A DNA stretch of 14,827 bases, from NCBI GenBank assembly GCA_937895935.1, contig CALBKX010000040.1, positions 1 through 14,827 on the forward strand, given 5' to 3'. This stretch comes from an uncultured Clostridia bacterium. Lineage in GTDB: Bacteria; Bacillota; Clostridia; Christensenellales; UBA1242. The notes beneath the pieces were generated by a model, which was not told the origin of the DNA, did not search any database, and saw only the letters and a program-made list of their open reading frames with translations. A program made the translations under genes and the position numbers. Shown here piece after piece: positions 5,447-12,983 of this stretch; within the stretch, counting starts at the first letter, position 1, and the number at the start of each line of letters is the position of its first letter.

Positions 5447-5588
5447 GATGTCTTTGATAAACTTGGTTGCTTTTGAACTACCTAAAAATATCTTAAACTT
5501 TTTAAGACTTTTTGACAAAATTAAACAAACACTTAAAAACAAATTAAAAAATTTCTTTCAAAAATATAATACAAATCGTGAATGTTTA

Positions 5589-5597
5589 TGATATACT
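5589..5597 (+). promoter_or_regulatory. Extended -10 promoter of the AlbA_2 gene
   Basis: TGATATACT is a TGN-TATACT element about 22 bp upstream of ATG 5619. AAGGAG follows at 5606-5611. No clear -35 box is seen. The rest of 5488-5588 is AT-rich with nothing recognisable. Confidence 0.4.
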
Positions 5598-5618
5598 AAA
5601 CTCATAAGGAGAAAACCT

Positions 5619-6980
5619 ATGGTCTTTCAAGAAACTGAAAAAGCTGAATTAAAGCGAGTTTTGAACGATAGTTGCGTTAAGGAAGTTGTCGCTTTTCTAA
5701 ACACTATGGATGGGACAATTTATATTGGTGTTGAAGATGATGGCACGCCTGTTGGTGTAAACAATCTTGATGAAGTTCTAAGAAACGTTGCAGATATTAT
5801 CACAGCTCAAATATTGCCTAATCCACAAGAATTTATCAAAATTGGAACTGTTTATGAAAGTGGCAAACAAGTTATAGAGGTTTCTGTGAAGAAAGGTAAT
5901 GGGCTTTATTATATTAAAAAATATGGTAGAAGTTCGGCTGGTTGTTACATTCGTGTAGGCACAAGTGCAAGAAGTATGACCGAAGAACAAATTGGCAAAA
6001 GATATATTGAAAGTTTGAATATTACAAAACCAACAATTAAGGAAATTGAGAGCGATAGACAAGATTTGTCTTTTGAACAATTCAAATATTTGCTTAATTT
6101 CTATGGTGTTCATGTCAATGACTCTGCTTTTGATAAAAACTTTAATTTAAAAAATAAAGCGGGATTATACAATAGACTTGCTTTCCTTTTGTCAGACCAA
6201 AATGATATTTCAATCAAAGTTGTTAGATTTAAAGGAAAAGATAAATCTGAGTTTATTTCAAGAAAAGAATTTGGATATTGTTGTTTAATCAAAGCAATGT
6301 CAAATTCACTAGAATATGTGTTAGATATTCTTAATATTGTTCAAACAGAAATTGTAAATGGTGTTAGAGTAGATACTCCATATTTTGACGAAGACGCTTT
6401 TAGAGAAGCGTGGATAAATGCAATTTGTCATCACGATTGGACACAAGACACACCACCTGCAGTTTATGCTTTTGATGATAGAATAGAAATCATCTCGCAT
6501 GGACTACTTAAAAAAGATTTGACTATTGACGAGTTTTATAGCGGAGTTAGTAAACCAGTCAATGCAGATTTAGCGAAAATATTAACTCAAATGCACTTTA
6601 TTGAACAATCTGGCAGAGGAATTCCTACCATAATAAAGAAATATGGAAAGGGAGTATTCCGTTTTGGAACATCTTTTATTGAATGTGTAATTCCATACAA
6701 TATCGTGGATAAAAATAAAATGGAGGAAATGAACGGAACTTTACCAGAGAAAGTACAAAATGTCCCTGTAAATGTCCCTGTAAATGTCCCTGTAAATAAA
6801 ACACAAAGAAAAATATTAGAATTATTGCAAGCAAATAACAATCTGACTTACGATAATTTGGCAGTAACACTTAATGTTAATCGCAAAACCATTATGAGAA
6901 ATATCAATGACTTGAAGAATAAGAACCTAATTCATAGAATAGGCTCCGATAAATCTGGCTATTGGGAAATAATTGAATAG
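5619..6980 (+). CDS. AlbA_2/HATPase-like putative transcriptional regulator with C-terminal winged helix
   Basis: 453 residues, the usual size for the family. Seen: an AlbA_2 (divergent AAA-4) domain at about 5-125 with EVVAFLNTMDGTIYIGVEDDG and YIRVGTSARSM; a central ATP-binding-like part with FREAWINAICHHDW (261-274), FDDRIEIISHG (285-295) and QSGRGIP (330-336); a linker with three VPVN units (382-393); and a winged helix at about 394-450. From family knowledge (COG2865), such proteins are predicted regulators or nucleic-acid-binding factors often carried by mobile elements and defence-rich regions. It stands alone with its own promoter and a terminator at 6987-7011. Target unknown. Confidence 0.8.
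   Translation: MVFQETEKAELKRVLNDSCVKEVVAFLNTMDGTIYIGVEDDGTPVGVNNLDEVLRNVADIITAQILPNPQEFIKIGTVYESGKQVIEVSVKKGNGLYYIKKYGRSSAGCYIRVGTSARSMTEEQIGKRYIESLNITKPTIKEIESDRQDLSFEQFKYLLNFYGVHVNDSAFDKNFNLKNKAGLYNRLAFLLSDQNDISIKVVRFKGKDKSEFISRKEFGYCCLIKAMSNSLEYVLDILNIVQTEIVNGVRVDTPYFDEDAFREAWINAICHHDWTQDTPPAVYAFDDRIEIISHGLLKKDLTIDEFYSGVSKPVNADLAKILTQMHFIEQSGRGIPTIIKKYGKGVFRFGTSFIECVIPYNIVDKNKMEEMNGTLPEKVQNVPVNVPVNVPVNKTQRKILELLQANNNLTYDNLAVTLNVNRKTIMRNINDLKNKNLIHRIGSDKSGYWEIIE
6759..6794 (+). repeat. Three perfect tandem copies of a 12-bp unit inside the AlbA_2 gene
   Basis: The unit AATGTCCCTGTA repeats at 6759, 6771 and 6783 and encodes VPVN three times. As 12 is a multiple of three, copy-number change would lengthen or shorten the linker between the ATPase-like part and the winged helix without breaking the frame. 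Confidence 0.9.
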
Positions 6981-6986
6981 AAACCT

Positions 6987-7011
6987 AGCACTTGAAGTTA
7001 TTTCAGGTGCT
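6987..7011 (+). terminator. Terminator of the AlbA_2 gene
   Basis: AGCACTTGAA (6987-6996) pairs with TTCAGGTGCT (7002-7011) with one G-T pair, and TTTTAT follows. It starts 6 bp after the stop codon. Confidence 0.8.
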
Positions 7012-7025
7012 TTTTATATTGCGAA

Positions 7026-7056
7026 AATAGCACTAGGAACAAAACCTAATGCTATT
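7026..7056 (-). terminator. Terminator of the reverse-strand XRE gene
   Basis: On the reverse strand, AATAGCATTAGG pairs with CCTAGTGCTATT through a G-T pair and is followed by TTTT. On the forward strand the same site has a C-A mismatch, so it fits the reverse transcript better, although T-rich tails on both sides allow two-way use. Confidence 0.7.
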
Positions 7057-7065
7057 TTTTTGTGG

Positions 7066-7311
7066 TTAATCTATGTCTAAATCTTCATCGTCAAACATTG
7101 GAGAGTTAAAAAATTCAGCAGTAGTAACACCTAATCCACGAATGACTAGTAAAACTGTTTTTAGATTTACACTATTATTGTCTGCACGCATAAGTGTTTG
7201 CATTGTGTTATGAGACATTGCTGTGATTTTTTCTAAGCGATAAATTGACATACCTTTTTCGTTTAATATCTCTTTAATTCTCTTTACTACAACTTCTGCG
7301 ACTGTATTCAT
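7066..7311 (-). CDS. XRE/Cro-type helix-turn-helix repressor
   Basis: 81 residues from the chosen start ATG 7311 (MNTVAEVVVKRI). Seen: a five-helix XRE domain with KGMSIYRLEKITAMSHNTMQ forming the turn and recognition helices, then NLKTVLLVIRGLGVTTAEFF and an acidic tail. The frame is open further upstream (to 7362), but AAAAGGAA at 7321-7328 is correctly spaced only for 7311. The longer version would also be coded through an operator palindrome. It sits divergent to integrase 2, with three matching operators between, so it probably represses itself and the rightward promoter, as Cro/CI-like regulators of mobile elements do. Confidence 0.8.
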   Translation of the reverse strand: MNTVAEVVVKRIKEILNEKGMSIYRLEKITAMSHNTMQTLMRADNNSVNLKTVLLVIRGLGVTTAEFFNSPMFDDEDLDID

Positions 7312-7328
7312 TTTGCTCATTTCCTTTT

Positions 7329-7346
7329 GTATTGTTTTCACAATAC
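7329..7346. promoter_or_regulatory. Operator 1 (TATTGT-N4-ACAATA)
   Basis: GTATTGT-TTTC-ACAATAC is a perfect 7-bp palindrome just upstream of the XRE gene's ribosome binding site, downstream of its likely transcript start. Confidence 0.6.
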
Positions 7347-7368
7347 TATTGTAGCCAAACACTTAAAA

Positions 7369-7396
7369 ATTATAATATTGTAGAAACAATAGTAAA
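7369..7396 (-). promoter_or_regulatory. Reverse promoter of the XRE gene
   Basis: On the reverse strand, TTTACT (7396-7391) and TATAAT (7374-7369) are 16 bp apart. Operator 2 fills the spacer. Confidence 0.5.
7376..7391. promoter_or_regulatory. Operator 2 (TATTGT-N4-ACAATA)
   Basis: TATTGT-AGAA-ACAATA, the same half-sites and spacing as the other two, centred 46 bp from operator 1. Bound repressor would cover the reverse promoter. Confidence 0.6.
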
Positions 7397-7399
7397 AGC

Positions 7400-7428
7400 T
7401 TGTAGTTTTTGATAAAATAATATATAAT
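7400..7428 (+). promoter_or_regulatory. Forward promoter towards integrase 2
   Basis: TTGTAG (7400-7405), 17 bp, TATAAT (7423-7428). Operator 3 overlaps the -10 box. Confidence 0.55.
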
Positions 7429-7444
7429 ATTGTTTATACAATAC
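7427..7444. promoter_or_regulatory. Operator 3 (TATTGT-N4-ACAATA)
   Basis: ATATTGT-TTAT-ACAATAC, centred 52 bp from operator 2. It starts within the -10 box of the forward promoter, so binding should block transcription towards integrase 2. Confidence 0.6.
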
Positions 7445-7464
7445 TAATATAGGAGCTAGTAAAA

Positions 7465-7503
7465 GTGAAAAATATAACTTTTAAACTTTTTGATACTTGT
7501 TAA
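7465..7503 (+). CDS. Possible 12-residue leader peptide before integrase 2
   Basis: GTG 7465 opens a frame reading MKNITFKLFDTC, with AGGAG (7451-7455) nine bases upstream. It is the first translatable frame after the forward promoter. It may be a leader peptide, the remnant of a small gene, or chance. No function is recognised. Confidence 0.25.
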   Translation: MKNITFKLFDTC

Positions 7504-7571
7504 ATTACTTAATTTTACACATTCAAAATTTCTCTAATGCAAAGTAAAATAATGCAAGGAGGAATTTTTAT

Positions 7572-8474
7572 ATGAAATTAAAAGACATCGTTATGCAGTA
7601 TTTGGAAAATATCAAATACTCAATAAAGCAAAAAACATATCTATTCTACTTGCAAATGAACGATATTTATATTGTTGGATTTAATAAAGAAATTTCGTTA
7701 TGCAATCTTAATGAATTTCTTGTTAGTATAAAGGAAAAATATTCTTATTCTACAACAAAGCTGGTTAAAAATTTGATAAATAGAAGTCTTAACTTTGCTT
7801 TTGAGAATGGTTTAATAGAAGAAAAAATAACAATAACTTTGCATTTAAAAAGTCAACAAATAAGAAAAGTTCAAGCACTCGAAAAACAAGAACAAGTAAA
7901 TCTTGAAAACTATATTTTGGAAAACAATAAAATTTATTATTTTGGCATTTTATTAAGTCTTTACACTGGACTCAGACTTGGTGAGGTTTTAGCACTAAAA
8001 TGGCAAAATGTTGATATTAAAAATAAACTTATTTACATTGATAAGTCAGTAGGCTCAATTTCTCAAAATCATAAGACACTAACAATTGAAAGTTCGCCCA
8101 AAACGCAAAGTTCAATAAGAGAAATACCTATTTCTAAAAAGTTGTTAGATTTGTTGAAAGTATTAAGACAACATAGTTCAAATGATTATGTAATTGTAAG
8201 TCATAACAATAAACAAATAAAGCCAAGAGCTTATCAAAAATCTTTTGAAAACTTGCTCAAAAAATTGCATATTAAACATTATGGTTTTCACTCACTTCGT
8301 CATACATTTGCAACAAGACTACTTGAAAATGGTATTGACATAAAAACGATTAGCGAACTTCTTGGACATTCATCGCCAACTATAACTTTGAATAGATATG
8401 TTCACACAAATTTACAAAACAAACGAAAAGCAATGGAAATTTTAACAAAAAAATCAGCCAAACTGGCTGACTAA
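7572..8474 (+). CDS. Tyrosine recombinase / site-specific integrase (integrase 2)
   Basis: 300 residues; recombines element DNA with a chromosomal site. Seen: a short N-terminal core-binding region (about 1-95) and a catalytic domain with Arg135 (TGLRLGE), Lys177 (SPKTQSS), His240 and Arg243 (HSLRHTFATR), His266 (LGHSSP) and nucleophile Tyr276 (NRYVHT). All catalytic residues are present. The start ATG 7572 follows AAGGAGG (7557-7563). It shares the FHSLRHTFATR block and overall layout with integrase 1, but the N-terminal thirds differ, so the two likely use different arm sites. Probably controlled by the XRE repressor through operators 2 and 3. Two palindromes follow its stop codon. Confidence 0.93.
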   Translation: MKLKDIVMQYLENIKYSIKQKTYLFYLQMNDIYIVGFNKEISLCNLNEFLVSIKEKYSYSTTKLVKNLINRSLNFAFENGLIEEKITITLHLKSQQIRKVQALEKQEQVNLENYILENNKIYYFGILLSLYTGLRLGEVLALKWQNVDIKNKLIYIDKSVGSISQNHKTLTIESSPKTQSSIREIPISKKLLDLLKVLRQHSSNDYVIVSHNNKQIKPRAYQKSFENLLKKLHIKHYGFHSLRHTFATRLLENGIDIKTISELLGHSSPTITLNRYVHTNLQNKRKAMEILTKKSAKLAD

Positions 8475-8476
8475 AA

Positions 8477-8507
8477 TTATACATTTATCTCATAGATAGA
8501 TGTATAA
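8477..8507. repeat. Palindrome 1 after integrase 2 (shared TTATCTCATAGATA core)
   Basis: TTATACATTTATCT (8477-8490), CAT, AGATAGATGTATAA (8494-8507), with one mismatch. It begins three bases after the integrase stop codon and is followed, after a few bases, by a T-run at 8519-8525. It could terminate transcription or be a recombination core. Confidence 0.55.
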
Positions 8508-8609
8508 ATTATAACATATTTTTTTAATATTTGCAACATTATGGCAATTAGTGAAAAATTAATGTGAGATTTTGAGTGTGTTTATTACTTTTTAACAATA
8601 AATTATTCG

Positions 8610-8626
8610 CTTATCTATGAGATAAG
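8610..8626. repeat. Palindrome 2, inverted copy of the same core
   Basis: CTTATCT-ATG-AGATAAG is a perfect 7-bp palindrome. Its reverse complement shares TTATCTCATAGATA with palindrome 1, about 125 bp away. It lies just before the ribosome binding site of the next gene, where a bound protein could act as a repressor. Confidence 0.55.
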
Positions 8627-8647
8627 TGTATTAAAAGGAACATCTAT

Positions 8648-9031
8648 ATGTCTTGGTATGATTATTTAATTACTTTTGCAATTAATTTAATAAGTGGAAT
8701 CTTTGTTGCTTGGATTGCAAGTGTTTTTATTGACGATAGAATAAAAAAGAGAGAACAAGAGAAATCCAAAATTTTACGATACTACCTAATTTTATCGAAT
8801 CTGCAAAACAAAAGAATTTGTGAAATTGCGGACTTGGAATTAAATATGAAAGAAATGGATTTGTTTTTTAGTAGTAAAAAATATGTTAAAAGTGGTATTT
8901 ATGATAAATTTGATAATGTTTATCGGGACATCATGAGTATATTAAGATATAAAAAAGATGAACAATTAATAATAAGTGATAACAATACTGATATGCAGGA
9001 CTTATTAGTATCATTAAAAGTTTGGTTATAG
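8648..9031 (+). CDS. Small single-span membrane protein upstream of the InlB-repeat lipoprotein
   Basis: 127 residues, starting at ATG 8648 after AAAAGGAA (8633-8640). Seen: one hydrophobic segment at about 6-28 (LITFAINLISGIFVAWIASVFI), followed directly by a charged stretch (DDRIKKREQEKSK). The remaining cytoplasmic-type part is charged and probably helical, with no conserved motif that I recognise. Its stop codon overlaps the AGGAG of the following lipoprotein gene, so the two are very likely co-transcribed and translationally linked. Not recognised as a known family; it may assist or anchor the surface protein, but nothing in the sequence proves this. Confidence 0.65.
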   Translation: MSWYDYLITFAINLISGIFVAWIASVFIDDRIKKREQEKSKILRYYLILSNLQNKRICEIADLELNMKEMDLFFSSKKYVKSGIYDKFDNVYRDIMSILRYKKDEQLIISDNNTDMQDLLVSLKVWL

Positions 9032-9040
9032 GAGAAAAAT

Positions 9041-12000
9041 ATGAAAAAGAAGTTTAGTTTAATTTTGTTATTAATAATATTCTTACCTTGTATGTTTTTT
9101 ATGTCAGCTTGCGGTTCTAAGGATAATAAATTTAATATAAAATTTATCGTTGATGGAGAAGTTTATTCTGTGGTACAAACAGCAGGCAATGAAATAATAA
9201 CATTGCCTGAAAATCCAACAAAAGATGGGTATGAATTTGATGGTTGGTATTTTGACAATGATGTTTGGGAACAGCCCTTTACAGCAGATTCTTTATTAAC
9301 AATAAAATTATCAGAAGATACTAAAATATGTTGTAAATGGAAGTTAATTGAATACAAGGCAAATTTCTATGCCGATGGTCTATTAATAGGAACATCTGCA
9401 TTTAATGTGGAAGATAAAACTATTGCAAATATACCACAAGTTCCAGAAAAATTAGGATATGATGGCTCTTGGGAATCATACACTATACAAGCGAATGATT
9501 TGACGATTAATGCAATTTACAAGAAAAAAACCTTTACAATTGTTTGGAAAAATTATGATAATTCAGTTCTTAGAACGGATAAAAATATTGAGTATGGTGC
9601 TGTTCCAACGTATGGTGAGAAGTTGCCTTCAAAGATAGGCAATTCACAGTATTCGTACGAATTTATTGGATGGTCTCCTAAAATTACTGAAGTTACAGAA
9701 AATATGGAATATATAGCTCAATATTCTGAAAAAATTAATACATATCAAGTAATTTGGAAAAATTACAATGGTGATATTCTTGAAATAGACAATAATGTTA
9801 CTTTTGGTGTAATGCCAAATTATCAAGGTGAAGAGCCTTGTAGAGCTGGTGATGCACAATTTTCATATAAATTTAGTGGTTGGTCTCCTAAAGTTTCTAC
9901 CGTAGAAAAGGATATAGTTTATACTGCTCAATTTAATACAATTACAAATAAATATGCTATTACATGGGTGAATTATGACGGAACAATATTGGAAAACGAG
10001 TATATAGAATATGGTTTAATGCCAAATTATCAAGGGGAAAAACCTATTAAGCCAAATTCTGCACAGTTTACATATGAGTTTAGTGGATGGACTCCACAGA
10101 TATCAGTAGTAACTCAAAGCATGACCTATACTGCACAGTATAATCAAATTATTAATCAGTATACAGTCACTTTTAAAAATTATGATGAAACGATTCTATC
10201 AAAGGTCATTGTAAACTATGGTTCTTCAGCAACATTTACTGGTAATGTTCCAACAAGACCAGATGAAGAACATTATTCATATTTATTTGAGGGTTGGGAT
10301 AAAAATTTCACTATTATTACTTCTAACATGGATGTGATTGCTCAGTATACTAAATATATTAAGTATGAATTCATTTACTCAAATAGCAATGTTGAAATAA
10401 TAAAAGTAAAGTGTGGAGAATCTGTTGAAAATTATTATCCAGTTAATACACCACCTACAACAATTGGTATGAATAGGTATTATTATGAAGGTTGGAATTC
10501 AACAGATGACTTTACCTATGTTGAAAACTATAGAATAGTACAATTATATTCAATCACATACCATTTAGATAGAGGTACAAATTCTGAAAATAATGTTGTT
10601 TTACTTGAACAAAGTTCAAGTTTTGAATTAAATGATGCATATAAAAAAGGTTATATTTTTAACGGATGGTATACAGAATCATCTTATGCGAACAAAGTTA
10701 GTAAAATTTCAAATATAAATGCCGATTTAAACCTTTATGCTTCATTTGAAGTGATAAATTATTCAATTAAATATCATTTAGATGGTGGAACAAATTCAAT
10801 TAAAAATCCTAATAGCTTTTCTTGTGAAGATGTTATTAACTTGCAATATGCAACTAAAAATGGCTATACATTTATCGGTTGGTTTGATGATTTAAATTAT
10901 TCAAATCAAGTAACGATTTTAGAAAATTATTATAAAAATATTGATTTATATGCAAAATGGCAAGCAAATACCTATGATGTAACATTACATTCAAACGAAG
11001 GTGTCACAAGTAGAACCTATACAATATCATTAAACAACTTTTATAGTTCAAATGAAGGTTTTATTATAAAGAACTATGAAATAGAAAGTGGATCTTCATT
11101 TAATCCATATGCTGTTTGTAAAAGTAGTTGTAATATCAACGGAACTTCATATTATCTTAAAGGCTGGTATTTGGATTCAGAATATCAAAACTTCATAGAT
11201 GAACAATATATTATTAATTCAGATATCAATATTTTTGCAAAGTGGGAAACTAATACAACTTCATATACCATTTGGAGCTTGATTGAAAAAGAAGTTGAAT
11301 TTAACCATTATTCTGAATCTTATAGCACCCAATATTATAGAGTTTTGTCAGATATAGGTGTTGATGTCTTATTCGATATTTACTATAAAATTGATAGAAT
11401 AGACAAGGCTTCATCGTATAGTTCTTTAAATATATACAATATAACTACACAAACGACAATATTAGATGTTTCTGGGTCAAAAATATACCCTGCAACATCT
11501 AAATCAGATAAAATAACAGTTAAGGCAAAACAAGGTGATATAATCTGTATTTCTATGAAAAGAGATAATGATTTAGCACTAGACCCTTATTATAAAATAA
11601 GAAATATATCTTATCAATCTTTTAGTGTTGCAACATCTTGTTCTGACACCATAGAAAAAGTATTGTTTGATAGTATTCCAAATTTTCCTAATTATACTAA
11701 ATTAGGTTATAAATTTATAGGTTGGCTAGATAAGAATAATAACTTGATTGATTTAACTCAAAAATGGACTATATCTAGTAATACAGATTTATATGCTAAA
11801 TGGGAAGCAATAGACTATACCATTGAATATATCTTAGATAATGGAACTAATGCTTCGGATAATCCCAACAATTATACTATAGAAGATAATATTGTTTTAC
11901 AAAATCCAACTAAAACAGGTTATACATTTATAGGTTGGTATTTAGACTCTAATTATTCTACAAAGATTGAAACAATTGTTTCTATGAATGTTAATTTGAT

Positions 12001-12799
12001 ATTATATGCAAAATTTATACCAAATACGTATAATCTATTATTAAATGATATGGATGGCTATCACGAAGTAAAAGTTGAATTTATTTCAGATAATAATGTT
12101 ATCAGTACGCAATTCATCGGAAATTTGAGTCATATATCTTATATTGAACCCGAAAATAAAAATGGTTACATTTTTGCTGGATGGTATCAAGAAGAAACAT
12201 TTATAAATTTATTTGATTTTTCATCAAGTTTCTCGGAAAATGTAAAACTTTATGCTAAATGGATTAAGCTTGATGTTAACAATATTATAACTACCAACAT
12301 GTCTTGTTTGGATAGTGTCAACATCAATGGTAAAATTATGACTATATATGCATTTGTACCAAAGTGTTCTAAAGATATTACTTTTACATCAAATGGTTCT
12401 ATTGATAGTGTTGGCTTCCTATATGATGAAAATATGAATTTATTGACATCAAATGACGATATTAGTTATGATGATATTAATTTTTCTATAACTTATACAG
12501 TTCAGGCCGGGAAATTATATTATTTAGGAATAAAGGCAAAACAAACGAGCGTTTCAGGTGAAATTAATATAAATATTATTGGAATGGATAATCCAGTTTG
12601 TTCAGGCAATGGCATGAAATATAATGAACAAACAATAAAAGTTACATTTGATACCGTTTTTGAATTACCTACTCCTACAAAAAGTGGATATGTTTTTGTT
12701 GGTTGGTTTGATAGCTTAGATGTTCAATATCATTCTTCAACATGGCTATATACAAATGACTTGACATTATATGCTAAATGGGTATTGAATGAAAATTAA
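9041..12799 (+). CDS. Large surface lipoprotein with many InlB B-type repeats
   Basis: 1252 residues. Seen: a lipoprotein signal peptide (KKK, hydrophobic 5-20, lipobox MSAC with Cys24), then about 13 repeats, each built around GYxFxGW and ending LYAKW or similar (Listeria-Bacteroides repeat type). Two subtypes occur: residues about 160-450 carry longer WKNYDGTIL / YEFSGWSPK / YTAQYN units, and later ones the compact YHLDGGTN / GYTFIGWYLDS / LYAKW form. Two non-repeat beta-rich stretches interrupt the array, at about 740-862 and 1076-1182; the second resembles a pre-peptidase C-terminal-type domain. There is no LPXTG or transmembrane end, so the protein is held by its N-terminal lipid. Likely an extracellular adhesion or interaction protein; ligand unknown. 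Confidence 0.88.
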   Translation: MKKKFSLILLLIIFLPCMFFMSACGSKDNKFNIKFIVDGEVYSVVQTAGNEIITLPENPTKDGYEFDGWYFDNDVWEQPFTADSLLTIKLSEDTKICCKWKLIEYKANFYADGLLIGTSAFNVEDKTIANIPQVPEKLGYDGSWESYTIQANDLTINAIYKKKTFTIVWKNYDNSVLRTDKNIEYGAVPTYGEKLPSKIGNSQYSYEFIGWSPKITEVTENMEYIAQYSEKINTYQVIWKNYNGDILEIDNNVTFGVMPNYQGEEPCRAGDAQFSYKFSGWSPKVSTVEKDIVYTAQFNTITNKYAITWVNYDGTILENEYIEYGLMPNYQGEKPIKPNSAQFTYEFSGWTPQISVVTQSMTYTAQYNQIINQYTVTFKNYDETILSKVIVNYGSSATFTGNVPTRPDEEHYSYLFEGWDKNFTIITSNMDVIAQYTKYIKYEFIYSNSNVEIIKVKCGESVENYYPVNTPPTTIGMNRYYYEGWNSTDDFTYVENYRIVQLYSITYHLDRGTNSENNVVLLEQSSSFELNDAYKKGYIFNGWYTESSYANKVSKISNINADLNLYASFEVINYSIKYHLDGGTNSIKNPNSFSCEDVINLQYATKNGYTFIGWFDDLNYSNQVTILENYYKNIDLYAKWQANTYDVTLHSNEGVTSRTYTISLNNFYSSNEGFIIKNYEIESGSSFNPYAVCKSSCNINGTSYYLKGWYLDSEYQNFIDEQYIINSDINIFAKWETNTTSYTIWSLIEKEVEFNHYSESYSTQYYRVLSDIGVDVLFDIYYKIDRIDKASSYSSLNIYNITTQTTILDVSGSKIYPATSKSDKITVKAKQGDIICISMKRDNDLALDPYYKIRNISYQSFSVATSCSDTIEKVLFDSIPNFPNYTKLGYKFIGWLDKNNNLIDLTQKWTISSNTDLYAKWEAIDYTIEYILDNGTNASDNPNNYTIEDNIVLQNPTKTGYTFIGWYLDSNYSTKIETIVSMNVNLILYAKFIPNTYNLLLNDMDGYHEVKVEFISDNNVISTQFIGNLSHISYIEPENKNGYIFAGWYQEETFINLFDFSSSFSENVKLYAKWIKLDVNNIITTNMSCLDSVNINGKIMTIYAFVPKCSKDITFTSNGSIDSVGFLYDENMNLLTSNDDISYDDINFSITYTVQAGKLYYLGIKAKQTSVSGEININIIGMDNPVCSGNGMKYNEQTIKVTFDTVFELPTPTKSGYVFVGWFDSLDVQYHSSTWLYTNDLTLYAKWVLNEN

Positions 12800-12811
12800 C
12801 AGATAAAGCTA

Positions 12812-12846
12812 AAAAAAGATAGTTAAAATAATTAACTGTCTTTTTT
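12812..12846 (+). terminator. Terminator of the lipoprotein operon
   Basis: AAAAAAGATAGTTAA (12812-12826), loop AATAA, TTAACTGTCTTTTTT (12832-12846), with one G-T pair. It begins 12 bp after the stop codon. Confidence 0.85.
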
Positions 12847-12898
12847 GTTTTTATGATGTTTTAGCAATTAATTTTTTTATAAGGTTAACTATATTCTA

Positions 12899-12983
12899 AT
12901 TTTATGCTATACTATCCACAGAGGGAAAATGTATGCGGTTTTTTGATGATGGCTTGGAATATCACGACTCCGCCTGCTGGTAG
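12899..12983 (+). pseudogene. Degenerate copy of the promoter and start of the gene at 14004
   Basis: The 12899-12932 stretch (ATTTTATG, TATACT, GAGGGAAA) and the frame from ATG 12933, reading MRFFDDGLEYHDSACW then stop, parallel 13968-14003 and MWYYDDGLDYRNPAD. After about 11 codons an insertion of about four bases shifts the frame and it ends at TAG 12981. Similar bases (CCTGCTGGTAGA against CCTGCTGATAGA) continue briefly after the shift. It is the truncated start of a paralogue or of the same gene before rearrangement. Confidence 0.6.

Noticed and set aside
5309..5542. Reverse-strand open frame across the attachment-like module
   Set aside because: It overlaps the tRNA fragment, the 25-bp repeat and the arm motifs, and has no domain-like content.
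6587..6870. Two reverse-strand frames opposite the AlbA_2 gene, one with GTFTGTF repeats
   Set aside because: They are shadows of the coding strand; the repeats are the complement of the VPVN units.
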